Position numbers and translations under genes: made by a program. A DNA stretch of 64,000 nt from Melastoma dodecandrum (taxonomy: Eukaryota; Streptophyta; Magnoliopsida; Myrtales; Melastomataceae). The notes beneath the pieces were generated by a model that did no database searches, was not told the origin of the DNA, and saw only the letters and a program-made list of their open reading frames with translations. Location of the stretch: assembly GCA_029817715.1 (NCBI GenBank), contig JARUPY010000237.1:620001-684000 (forward strand), written 5' to 3'. This document shows positions 1-10,200 of the stretch, piece by piece. How positions within the stretch are numbered: position 1 is the stretch's first letter; every line of letters starts with the position of its first letter.

Positions 1-1289
1 TGATCTCTCTCCGGTATGGGGGGTCTACACCGTAGTAGGGCCTTCCTAAGTTTCATTAGAAACTGTCCTGGGTGTTCCCCGTTAGCCTGCTTAAGGCGCA
101 TTACCTCAAACATTGACATGGGGGTGTCCAGTCGAGCAAAGGTCTTAACGAACATAGACTGCATCTGAGTCCACGAGGCTACTGACCCTGGCGGCAAACT
201 CGCATACCACGTAAAGGCATCTCCCGTTAATGAGTTAGGGAAGAGCTTCAGTTTCCAAAAGTCATTCCCGGCCGCCTCACCAAGTTGGTGAGTGAAGCGA
301 GCGATATGCTCGAGTGGGGTCATTTCATCTTCACCCGAAAAACGGGTAAAGTCGGGCACCTTATAACCTCTAGGTAGAGGGAAATCCCTGTCGACATATT
401 CAGGATAGGGAGACCTGTACAAACAGGTATCGTCTCGCCGAGCTATTCCGGGGACGACTTGCTCTATAACCTGAGTTATGGTCTCCCTCAAGTCTGGGGG
501 TACACCGCCTACTGGGGCCTGCGCTGGAGGTCGAGTTGACCTTATCGGGCTGTACGGAGATCTTTCCCCCATTGCCTGATTCGTTGGATCCCTCATGTAG
601 AAAGAAGGCTCCTCCCGAAAGTTTCCACCTCGGGATCCAAGCTCATAGGGGTCTCCAGTCGCGTCGATTACGGGTTCTTTTCCAGGGCGACGAGACGGAA
701 TAAAATCCGCCCCTCGATCTGTTTCCTCTTGAAAGTCCTCTGCCTCATTCCAATACGTATTCGTTGGTCGATTACGTGAAGAAGAGGGTCGACCAGGGGG
801 AAGCAGATTCCCGGGGTCGAAAAGAGCATTCGTCCTTATCTCAGATTGCTCAAAAGTCACGTTACGTGGCCCTTGAGCAGTCCGTCGAGCGTCTGTCATG
901 AATGTAGACTCCCTAAAGGGGGTTTCTCTCATATGAGGTCTTACTCTTTCCTCGTTTCTCGGGCCAGAAAGACGCCCTATTAGAGTTTGGACATCCATTA
1001 GAATACCCTTCATAGCAGTCAACTCCTGACGCACATCCCCCAGTTCCTTGTGGAACTCCAGTCTTGAAATAAATTCGGACGGGGTATGTGAATCAAAGGT
1101 GGGCTGGTTTGTAGCTGCCTGGCGTCCTAGGGCCGGCGCTGGCAAGTCCATTCCCGGAGGAAGTTCTGACTGGTTTGTAGCTGCCTGGCCTCCTAGGGCC
1201 GGCGCTTCCAAGTTCATTCCCGGAGGAAGTTCCTGGTTTTCCCCATCTAAGGGATGCTGAGACTCACGGCTTCGAGTATTTCTCGGCAT
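1..1289 (-). CDS. gag: Gag, N-terminal part, Tat-lineage Gypsy (partial)
   Basis: Structural (capsid) polyprotein of the retrotransposon. The start codon at 1289 matches the gag start at 41188 of the complete element. The frame stays open to the window edge, about 430 codons. The N-terminus carries the same two tandem copies of a roughly 25-residue repeat (each with LPPGM and GGQAATNQ, one variant GRQAATNQ). The last part in the window is the retrotransposon-gag core around the W-Y-A-S-L-P motif. Against the complete copy I see one 6-nt in-frame insertion near 750-756. Since the frame is open it may be part of a full gag-PR ORF, but the rest is not visible. Confidence 0.85.
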   Translation of the reverse strand, partial: MPRNTRSRESQHPLDGENQELPPGMNLEAPALGGQAATNQSELPPGMDLPAPALGRQAATNQPTFDSHTPSEFISRLEFHKELGDVRQELTAMKGILMDVQTLIGRLSGPRNEERVRPHMRETPFRESTFMTDARRTAQGPRNVTFEQSEIRTNALFDPGNLLPPGRPSSSRNRPTNTYWNEAEDFQEETDRGADFIPSRRPGKEPVIDATGDPYELGSRGGNFREEPSFYMRDPTNQAMGERSPYSPIRSTRPPAQAPVGGVPPDLRETITQVIEQVVPGIARRDDTCLYRSPYPEYVDRDFPLPRGYKVPDFTRFSGEDEMTPLEHIARFTHQLGEAAGNDFWKLKLFPNSLTGDAFTWYASLPPGSVASWTQMQSMFVKTFARLDTPMSMFEVMRLKQANGEHPGQFLMKLRKALLRCRPPIPERD

Positions 1290-1321
1290 TTGAGACTAAG
1301 ATCTCTCTCTTTTCTCAACGT

Positions 1322-1340
1322 GCTCCCACTGTGGTCGCCA
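1322..1340 (-). other. Primer binding site (Tat-type)
   Basis: On the minus strand it begins TGGCGACCACAGTGGGAGC, five bases inside the LTR end. It is identical to the site at 41137-41155. The TGGCGAC start fits the tRNA-Arg type used by Tat/Ogre elements, but the exact tRNA was not verified. Confidence 0.7.
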
Positions 1341-1345
1341 AAAAC

Positions 1346-2357
1346 TGTTCGCGCTCGGAACGGATCACGTCGGAAATATTTGGCAATGGACTCACAGTAG
1401 TTATATTGTGGTCGCCAGTAAGAAGATGCACTAACTTTATACAGAAATAATGCAAGTCTTACAATCTTTAGAGAATTAAAAGTAAAGGGCTTACAGCCAT
1501 TAAAAGGGAAAAAAGGGAAACGGTGGTGACGATGTGGGATCTTGTAGCGGCGGAGAACGCGTGACGAAGGCCTTGGAAGCTCGCTCCGTCTGTGGTGGTT
1601 GCTGGCGGAAGATCGTGACGAAGGCCTTGGAAGCTCGCTTCGTCGGGGGTGGTCGCTGGTGGAGAGTTGTGACGAAGGCCCTACGAGCTCACTTCGTCGG
1701 TGGTGTCGCTGGCGGAGGATTGACGGCAAAGGCCCTACGAGCTCACTCTGTCGGTGGAAGGGTAATTGACCTATAAACCGGGTCAGGGCATCTAATTTCT
1801 AAGGTTGACGAACAAACTTCAGAGTTTTGGCTGTGTATGGTCGTGTCCTTTTCTTAAAAATTCCTCTGCTATTTATAGAGGACTTGTACGTGATTAACAC
1901 GTAACAGATAGATCGTTTTTGCAGATCGTGTTATAGATCGTGATCCCTAATATCGTGGGAGTGTCTTAACAACCCCCTTGATATATGGGATCACGTTCCT
2001 GGATATTTAAGATCAGTTACGATCCTTCACAAACGTGTTTGAAAATAAATTTATTTCAATTTTGTCGACTTGACTGATCTGTACGGACTACGATCGACTT
2101 GGTCGACTTATCCAAAATTCCGTCGACTTGACCCTACTAGTAGGCCTAGCTACTGTCGAGTCATCTTGGTTGACTTTGATTACCATATTCTTCCGTTGTG
2201 AGTCGACCTAGTCGACCCCGTTCATAAGTCGACCTAGTCGACTTTGTCATGAGTCGACTTAATGAAGACTGCATCTCGGGCCGACTCGGAGTATGACTTG
2301 AAGGATTACTGGGTTTCTGTTCTAAGTTCAGGCCCAAAATTATTTGCCATGTCAACA
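1346..2357 (-). repeat. Tat-type Gypsy 5' LTR
   Basis: The LTR is bounded by TG...CA (TGTTGACATGG at the outer end, CGCGAACA at the inner end). It is about 1012 bp against 1037 bp for the LTRs at 40094 and 52080. Most of the difference is one copy fewer of the 24-bp GTCGAC-rich tandem repeat in U3. It contains the CTATAAATAG TATA box and the four 53-bp R/U5 tandem repeats of the family. Confidence 0.9.
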
Positions 2358-2905
2358 GTATGGTCGTGTCCTTTTCTTAAAAATTCCTCTGCTATTTATA
2401 GAGGACTTGTACGTGATTAACACGTAACAGATAGATCGTTTTTGCAGATCGTGTTATAGATCGTGATCCCTAATATCGTGGGAGTGTCTTAACAACCCCC
2501 TTGATATATGGGATCACGTTCCTGGATATTTAAGATCAGTTACGATCCTTCACAAACGTGTTTGAAAATAAATTTATTTCAATTTTGTCGACTTGACTGA
2601 TCTGTACGGACTACGATCGACTTGGTCGACTTATCCAAAATTCCGTCGACTTGACCCTACTAGTAGGCCTAGCTACTGTCGAGTCATCTTGGTTGACTTT
2701 GATTACCATATTCTTCCGTTGTGAGTCGACCTAGTCGACCCCGTTCATAAGTCGACCTAGTCGACTTCGTCATAAGTCGACCTAGTCGACTTTGTCATGA
2801 GTCGACTTAATGACGACTGCATCTCGGGCCGACTCGGAGTATGACTGGAAGGATTACTGGGTTTCTGTTCTAAGTTCAGGCCCAAAATTATTTGCCATGT
2901 CAACA
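2358..2905 (-). repeat. 5' portion of an older LTR of the same Tat-type family
   Basis: On the minus strand it starts TGTTGACATGG at 2905 and stops just after GACCATAC at 2358, where the younger LTR begins. This 548-bp piece plus the 494-bp piece at 53117-53610, minus the duplicated 5-bp CATAC, gives 1037 bp, the length of an intact LTR. I read it as a solo LTR that a younger copy of its own family entered. It has three copies of the GTCGAC-rich repeat, against two in the adjacent LTR. Confidence 0.85.
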
Positions 2906-2910
2906 GAGAG
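2906..2910. repeat. Target-site duplication GAGAG (left partner)
   Basis: GAGAG directly abuts the LTR end and is followed by TCACGGGGAC. The uninterrupted site is at 19886-19890 (AGGGGGAGAG then TCACGG). The partner, as CTCTC, is at 53611-53615 in inverted orientation. A 5-bp duplication is usual for Gypsy elements. Confidence 0.85.
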
Positions 2911-3003
2911 TCACGGGGACTTTTGTGCTGGCCTTTTGTGATGCCTGCCTTGAATGTTTTCATGGGGATTGTATTTTGGATTTAGACCCACAAGTGTAGC
3001 CGC
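2911..3003 (+). pseudogene. PHD-finger-like exon fragment, frameshifted
   Basis: It reads like the fragment at 19888-20030, with the C-x2-C-x4-H-x2-C pattern around C-F-H-G-D-C. A one-base insertion (GACCCACAAG where copy 2 has GACCGCAAG) shifts the frame. It cannot encode a working domain. The PHD assignment rests on the cysteine/histidine spacing only. Confidence 0.4.
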
Positions 3004-3461
3004 TTATCATCGGAGGTGGCTTCATGTTCATGGAACATGCAAATCAATTGTTATATGAGTGACATGAATATCCCCCTTCTCTTTTTAAATTTTTCGTGTT
3101 CTTGTCTCTAGACGGAGGGTGGATCATCTAAACCTTATCATGTGTATTAGGCACTCAAATCGTTGCTTGGCCGCTGGATGGCGTGTCAAAGCCGAATGGT
3201 TAAATTCATAATCTTCATAAATTTCTTCTTCTTGGAGTGAGCTCCCAGAAAAAGATTCGAATAAGAAGCGGAGAAGTTACACTGCCATGATCTTGGATGA
3301 AGAGGTCTTAGATGCTGACCTTGGCAGCATGGAAATTTTCTTAAATGTGTAGTTGTGCCGTGAGAGAAGATTTGGTTAAGTTGGTTTTGCGTTAATCCAC
3401 AAGTTAGTAAGTGATTATTTGATCAGTCGATTGATTGTATTCTATTTCTTGTTTAAATAAG

Positions 3462-3568
3462 CCTTTTGTTTCTTGAGACCTTGGCATTACTTGGACACTG
3501 GCGGGGGTCCGGCTTCCTCTTTCTACCAGTTACATTTGGCTGACGATTCCTTCACCGGCCCCCGGAGT
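3462..3568 (-). pseudogene. B3 gene exon 2 fragment
   Basis: It is homologous to 16176-16300 of the intact B3 gene, covering the proline- and lysine-rich linker after the first B3 domain. It carries the same 14-base deletion as the copy at 20520-20535, so this copy and copy 2 share an already broken ancestor. It ends at 3568, where gene G sequence begins. It is too short to be functional. Confidence 0.75.
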
Positions 3569-3735
3569 AGGATCGCCATTGGCAACGGTGAAGGGAATAA
3601 TCTCGAGCCTTATGAGCTAGTTGTAATCGAGTCTATTGGTGTTGATGATGTTGGCGACAAATCCCTCCCATAGAAAAAGGTTGGATTGCGCTCCAAGAAA
3701 AGATTCTAGCCAAGAGGCAAAATCTAGAGGGACAC
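3569..3735 (+). pseudogene. Gene G fragment (exon 3 to exon 4 remnant), plus strand
   Basis: The first part resembles 54865-54900 (G-E-G-N-N-L motif) and the second resembles 55125-55205 (D-K-S-L-P, then a lysine-rich run) of the best gene G copy. The lysine-rich part has in-frame stops. It lies on the opposite strand to the next gene G fragment (3937-4187), so pieces of the gene have been shuffled head to head. No function is expected. Confidence 0.55.
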
Positions 3736-4187
3736 TAGGATTGCTGTTCGTTTGGGCCAATTTCTTACGTTCTTCCTATAAATCGACCAGGATGTGTGGA
3801 CAGACGGAAGTTCGCAAAACAGACTTCCTCGAGGTCGCTGTACCTTAAGAATCCCAAGAGCGTGGAACTGTTTCGAGGAGCTTTGGACATTTGTGTCCCG
3901 GCCAATGAAGGGGTTACTGACCTGCAGCGGACACGACTAGTTATCGAGGGACAATGACTGGAGCTTCGACCGGAAACTCAAGGGAGCGACAGAAATCTCA
4001 AGGCCAGAAGGACGATTGTCGAGATTATTCCCTTCACCGCTGCCAATGGCGATGCTTGGATATTCTTTACCTCCTCCATCTGAGGCTTGACCATGAATCA
4101 GGGGAGCAGGCCATTGGAAATGCCCCTCGGCAGCAGAAACTTCCGCAAAAAGGAGCAGGTCACGTCCCCTCCGGTTGACAAAGCAGG
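3736..4187 (-). pseudogene. Gene G exon 3 fragment, split by the Athila insertion
   Basis: The minus strand, about 4187 down to 3937, encodes the exon 3 motif C-F-V-N-R-R-G-R-D-L-L-L-F-A-E-V and on to L-E-I-S-V-A-P-L-S-F. This matches 54732-54945 and 18530-18760. The rest, 3736-3936, matches 18312-18530, a flanking block of unknown origin. The exon is cut at GCAGG (4183-4187), where the Athila element entered; it resumes at 14321. Without the insertion this would read like copy 2. Confidence 0.75.
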
Positions 4188-5663
4188 TGATCACGCTTGT
4201 CGAAGGCGGCAAATTAATTACTCTCACAAACCTAACTAACTCGTAGATAGGGTAAGTAGAGGTCGATCCCACAGAGAATCAACAGAGAAGAATTCCTAAC
4301 GATCGCACGTTTAACAAATTTGAGGTCAAGTCAAACAAGATTGAATTGAGAGTAAAACTGAAAAAGAGAGTGCAACTAACGATGATTAAATCAATTAATA
4401 AAAGCCTAGGACTATCAATTTCCCCTAACGAATTATCTAACTCGTTCCTTCCTTTCTCCAGTTATCAAATTCTTAAGTTACTAACCTAGGGTTCGTATAT
4501 CTCTTTACGCCTCTCCCGAGTGCTCTAAAGACGTATTCCCTGTATCGAGCTAATCACTCTATTCCTAGGCAATTAACTAGTGGGAACCCATTATGCAACA
4601 ACCCTAAATGGCTACCTAAGGCAATCAGGTATATTCCTATCCTTCTCGCTAATTAGCTCCGTTTTCCAACGAGACGCTAACTTAGGCTATTCAATCCACG
4701 GCTTAACCTAAACAACTTTTCCAAGCCCGAATAGGTCTCCAGTTCAAATTAATTGGTGATCAGTCAATCAACCGCATTAAGAACAAGATATGAATAAGTA
4801 ACCACACGAATTTGCATAACACGGAGAAAATGAATTCACTCGTTAGATAAAATCGCTAGGTTCCATTGAAGTCCTAGAAAACGAAATTAGTTCATAACGT
4901 AGAAGAAATTCAACTCAAATTCAAAAGAAAAGGAGAGCGACATAATAATCAAAGAGGGGCAAGAAAAGAAAAACGCCCTCTCGAATCCTCCGATCCGAGA
5001 AGTAGTCGCCTAGTCTTGATCTCCGCTTCAACCCTAGCCGTCTCCGAGTTGAATGTCTCCTCCGTTCTTCACCGAAAGAAAAGACTCTAAATGCCAAAGG
5101 GAAGGTCTACTTAGAGTTACTTCTAAAACTAGGATATATAGATCCCCTAGAAAATATTTCCTAAGATTCTCCAAATCTAGGCAATATTTCTAGGGAGAAT
5201 AAAATAAAATAAAATCTAAAACTACTAACTAAATAACTAGTTGATCCTCTATATCTCCATAATGCAGTCTTAAGAAGACTTGAAGACTCCTCAAGCGGTT
5301 AGCCTTCAAAACTCGCAAGAAAGCTTCGTCAGCTACAGAACCTCCAGGAACGCGTCCCTGAGATCTGAAGGCGCGTCCCTCAGCTCTCTGTCCCTTGTTC
5401 GCTCCTCTTCGCTTTTCTTCGTCCGAGCTTCAAAATCCCCTTCATTTTCTTGCATTAACGGATGACAAACCAAGAGGCATCAACAAGATAACCGACTCGA
5501 GACGAAATAGAAACAAAAACTAAGAAAATAACAAAGATCGACTTAAAATAAAACTAAACTAAAAATGACTCAAATCCTACCAAATCTCTATCAATACTCG
5601 TCCGACTAACCACATAAAGCCTCGTTAAGGATACGAAATAACCCTACTTTCACAGAGTTATCA
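4188..5663 (-). repeat. Athila element 3' LTR
   Basis: Bounded by TGATCACGC and GAGTTATCA, with ends TG...CA. It carries a GGAACGCGTCCCT copy of the element's recurrent palindrome near 5349-5361. Small open frames inside it are not genes. Confidence 0.93.
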
Positions 5664-5678
5664 CACCCCCAAACCTAC
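5664..5678 (-). other. Polypurine tract of the Athila element
   Basis: On the minus strand it reads AGGTTTGGGGGTG directly before the TGATAACTC end of the 3' LTR. This is where plus-strand DNA synthesis is primed. A very similar tract (plus strand CACCCCCAAACCTAG) occurs at about 6702-6716 inside the non-coding region. Confidence 0.75.
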
Positions 5679-7238
5679 AATTTGCTAGTCCTCGAGCAAA
5701 TGAAAAGAGATAAACACCAAGATAACTCTTCAGCAATACCCCACTCAATCCAATCTGAGCAACCCTCTTTCTATTCTCAGCTATACACATGCTCACTTCC
5801 GTTGGTCGAGTCATTTGTCAATAAAAACCATTCAATTTTGATCAAACTTCACAGAAATGTTCACAACGATCAACTCGGTATGTCATATAGTGAACTCAAC
5901 AATAAAAGACTTCCAATAAAACATATTAGATCGGCACTTCGTAGAAAACCAACCAAACACTAATCATCCACTCGTCCTCAGGATTTTCAACAACTTTCTC
6001 AACACAAACTTTATTCCAGCTACACGACTCTAAATGTTTCATCACATTCTAATGTACCCATGTAACGAGTATTTGATCAATGACTCCCGGTCCAGTTGGA
6101 CCAAGGCATTAGGCGATGAAGCACCCCTCGGATCTCATTCTCGAGTACACCAAAAGGACTCACACCACAAGTACATATTTAGGCGCCAATCACATTTCAA
6201 TCATATTTTTTTTTTCTTTACTTTTCCTTTTCAAACGCCTAAACATTGGTACTCAGAGCCTTGGTAGCCATTTTTTTTTTTACATTTCTTTTTCTCTCTT
6301 TTTTTTTTCCTTTTGGACTTGCTTCAAATCAATGTCTAGCCAGCCCCACTCAACACCAACTACTATGCGTTATTAGATTTCGAGAATTGTTTTCACTCAC
6401 TACCAATCCATACCGAGGAATTATTACCCACTAAAAAAAACAGTTTAATCACTCAATTAAGCTCAATTTTCACTCTTCCATAAGTCGTAAGCATGTGCGT
6501 AATAAGTCATCATCGAATAAGGGTCAGCTCATCAAAGTTATCGTCAAGTCTACTGAAGAGTTAGACACACCTAGACTTACTCTAGAAATGACCTAAAAAA
6601 AATAATCAAAACTAAAAAATCAAAACACTACTAGCAAGCAATAAATTAGAAATGACTATCAACCCAAATCACATAGATAAGCATACTTGCAGCACAAACA
6701 ACACCCCCAAACCTAGACTAGACATCGCCCCGATGTAAATATGAATAGTAAGAGATGAAGAACAAAGTACTCCCCTGGGGTGAGCTAGTCGTCGCCGTCA
6801 TCATCATCATTTTCGTCCTCAAGGTCGTGGGAGTTGTCATTTTCCGAATCCAGCTCATCCTCCTTATGGAAGTCAACAAATGAAGGCTGCACACAAAAAA
6901 TGGGTTATGGTTGTCATTTAAAAGAAATTATAACTATTTTATATTTATTTTTTTTTTCGTCTTTTGTTTTTTTTTTTTTGGAGGGACACGTCCTTCAAAT
7001 TGGAGGATGCGTCCTCCATGATTCTGTAAAATTGCAGAATGCCCGAGGTCGCGTCCTTGGCTGTGAGGGACGCGTCTTTGAATTTCTGCAAAATAAAATA
7101 AAAATTCTCAATAAAAAGCAAAATAAAAAGATGAACTTATGCAAAAATAACAATGAAAATGAAAAAAATAAAGTAAACTCGGGTTGCCTCCCGAGAAGCG
7201 CTTGATTTATAGTCATCGGCTTGACTTTCTTGTCGCTT
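5679..7238. other. Non-coding 3' region of the Athila element
   Basis: About 1.6 kb between the end of pol and the polypurine tract, where relatives may carry an env-like gene. It is AT-rich with long T tracts (6208-6220, 6270-6310, 6950-6980) and no recognisable protein. It contains a second PPT-like tract near 6702-6716 and several copies of the ACGCGTCC palindrome family at about 6985-7080. The region looks like former coding or leader sequence that has decayed. Confidence 0.6.
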
Positions 7239-10200
7239 TCAGGCCTCTTTTAGGTGAATCGAGGATGCTTCACGATCAAAACTTCCCCTATAATGTTTTA
7301 ATCTTTGCCCATTTACCTTGAATATCCTTCCAGTACTCTCTTCTAAAACATCTACGGCTCCATATGAGAATACCTCAACAACTCGAAAAGGGCCCGACCA
7401 TCGCGATTTTAGTTTCCCAGGGAATAATTTGAGTCGGGAGTTGAATAACAATACCAATTGGCCTTGCTCGAAGTGTCTGGGCAATATCTTACCATCATGC
7501 CATTTCTTTGTCCTATCCTTGTACACGCTTGCATTGTCATATGCCTGCAACCGAAGTTCATCGAGCTCGTTCAATTGAAGTAGTCGTCTCCCACCGGCTT
7601 CTTCGAGATTTAAGTTCAACTTTTTCAGAGCCCAATATGCCTTGTGCTCGAGTTCCACCGGAAGGTGACATGCCTTGCCAAAGACCATTCTGTATGGTGA
7701 CATCCCAATTGGATTTTTATATGCTGTCCTATATGCCCACAATGCATCATCGAGCTTCGTCGACCAATCCTTTCTCGTTGGACATACTGTTTTCTCTAGA
7801 ATCCGCTTGATTTCCCGATTAGAAACTTCGACTTGCCCGCTCGTTTGTGGATGATATGCTGTAGCTATCTTGTGTTTTATCCCATACTTCTTCAGGAGTT
7901 GATCAAAATAGCGGTTGCAGAAGTGCGTCCCTTCGTCGCTTATGATAGCCCGTGGTGTGCCAAATCGAGTAAAAATCTGCTTTTTCAAAAACTTGCACAC
8001 GACTTTAGAATCATTAGAAGGCAAAGCTACTGCTTCCACCCACTTTGATACATAATCAACAGCCATAAGGATGTACTTATTATTAAATGATGAAATAAAG
8101 GGACCCATAAAATCGATGCCCCACACATCGAATAACTCAACTTCAAGGATGCCTTGCAACGGCATCTCGTGTCTCTTGCCGATGTTTCCCACACGTTGAC
8201 ACCTGTCACAAGATGCAACAAAATTATATGAATCCTTGAAAAGAGTTGGCCAATAGAATCCTGATTGTAGAACTTTAGCCGCTGTTCGATCTCCTCCAAA
8301 GTGTCCACCATAGGGTGACGAGTGACAATGTTCGAGGATTCCTTTGATTTCTTCTTCTGGCACACATCTCCTGATAACTTGATCAGCACAATGCTTAAAG
8401 AGAAACGGTTCATCCCACATGTAATAACGTACATCATGCAAAAATTTCTTCTTTTGTTGAGGAGTAAAGTCGGAGGGAATATGGCTAGAAACAATATAAT
8501 TCACAAAGTCGGCATACCAAGGGCACGCCAAATCATTCGTAGCAAACAATTGTTCATCAGGGAATGACTCATTAATTAGCATATGGTCAGGAGATGAAGT
8601 CGCATTTTCTAACCTCGATAAATGATCCGCAACTTGGTTTTCGGATCCTTTTCTGTCCCTAATTTCAAGATCAAACTCTTGTAAAAGAAGAACCCACCTG
8701 ATGAGCCTTGGCTTTGCCTCTTTCTTTGAGATCAAGTACTTGATGGCAGAATGGTCAGTGAAAACAATAACTTTCGTACCAACAAGATAACTACGAAATT
8801 TATCAAAGGCATAGACAATCGCAAGCAACTCTTTTTCTGTGGTAGTGTAATTTACCTGAGTATCATCAAGAGTTCGACTTGCATAGTAAATGACATGAAA
8901 TACCTTATTCACTCGTTGTCCTAGAACGGCTCCGACCGCGTAATCGCTTGCATCACACATTAGTTCAAATGGTAAATTCCAATCAGGTGCAATAACTATT
9001 GGGGCAGAAATTAACCTTTGCTTGAGCTCGTTGAAGGCACTAAGGCAGTTGTCATCGAAAATAAAGGACCTGTCCTTTTCTAAGAGATTGCAAAGTGGTT
9101 TGGAAATTTTGGAAAAGTCCTTGATAAATCTTCTGTAAAATCCTGCGTGTCCAAGAAAACTCCGGATTGCTTTGACTGATGTTGGTGGCGGCAATTTCTC
9201 GATCGTTTCTATCTTTGCTCGATCCACTTCAATCCCCTTGTTTGATATCCTGTGTCCAAGAACAATACCCTCTCGAACCATAAAATGACATTTTTCCCAA
9301 TTTAAAATAAGGTTTGTTTCTTCACAACGTTTCAGCACGCGAGCTAAATTTGTCAAGCAATCATCAAAAGACATCCCAAAGATGGAAAAATCGTCCATAA
9401 AAACTTCAAGGCACTGCTCAACCATATCAGTGAAAATAGACATCATGCATCTCTGAAACGTAGCTGGGGCATTACATAGACCAAAAGGCATTCGTCGAAA
9501 AGCAAACGTACCATACGGGCATGTAAAAGTAGTCTTTTCTTGGTCTTCTGCTGCTATGGCAATTTGGTTATATCCAGAATAACCATCTAGAAAACAGTAA
9601 AATCCTTTACCTGCTAGGCGATCCAGCATTTGATCGATAAAAGGAAGTGGGAAGTGATCCTTTCTTGTGGCTTTATTCAACTTCCTATAATCCATGCAAA
9701 CTCGCCAACCAGTCACCGTACGCGTGGGAATGAGCTCATTCTTTTCGTTGGAGACAACGGTCATCCCACCTTTCTTAGGTACACACTGCACAGGACTCAC
9801 CCAAGAACTGTCAGAAATCGGGTATATTATACCTGCATCAAGCCATTTGATGATTTCCTTCTTGACTACTTCCTTCATGTTCGGGTTGAGTCGTCGTTGA
9901 TTCTCCACCGAAACCTTATGATTTTCTTCTAGCAAAATCTTGTGCATACAAATTGATGGACTGATACCTCGAATATCAGCAATTGTCCACCCTAATGCTC
10001 GTTTATATTCCCTCAAGACTCGAAGTAATTTCTCTTCCTGTGTCATTGTTAGTGCAGACGAAATAATAATGGGTAGAGTTTCATTACTTCCAAGATATGC
10101 ATACCTCAGGTGTTCAGGTAATGGTTTCAGCTCTAATTGGGGTGGTTCTTCAATAGATGGTTTCATCGGATTATGCGGCCTCTCCAAGGCTTCAAAATGC

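Larger units (their letters stand above)
1..2357 (-). mobile_element. Tat-lineage Ty3/Gypsy element, 5' end (cut by window start)
   Basis: Read on the minus strand this is LTR (2357 to 1346), primer binding site (1340 to 1322), leader and gag (from 1289), running off the window at base 1. It is near-identical to 40094-42468 of the complete element further right. Base 1 corresponds to about 42468 of that copy, so roughly the first third of the internal region is present. The outer end at 2357 is followed by GTATG, the reverse complement of CATAC, which also follows the end of the right-hand element at 53117-53121. This suggests the two are ends of one insertion. The rest of the internal region would lie upstream of the window. 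Confidence 0.9.
2906..3568 (+). repeat. Segmental copy 3, right half (PHD-like exon to B3 fragment)
   Basis: This stretch is nearly identical to 19886-20549 of copy 2 and shows no coding frame of its own. It holds a frameshifted PHD-like exon (about 2911-3003), the block around 3061-3450 that recurs at 20041-20440 and 14709-15080, and a short B3 exon remnant. At 3568 it switches abruptly to gene G sequence. Its left half is the inverted segment at 53611-55800. Confidence 0.85.

Noticed and set aside
5682..7205. Small plus-strand frames in the Athila 3' region as an env-like gene
   Set aside because: The element is on the minus strand; the frames are short, interrupted and low in complexity, with no signal peptide or membrane segment.
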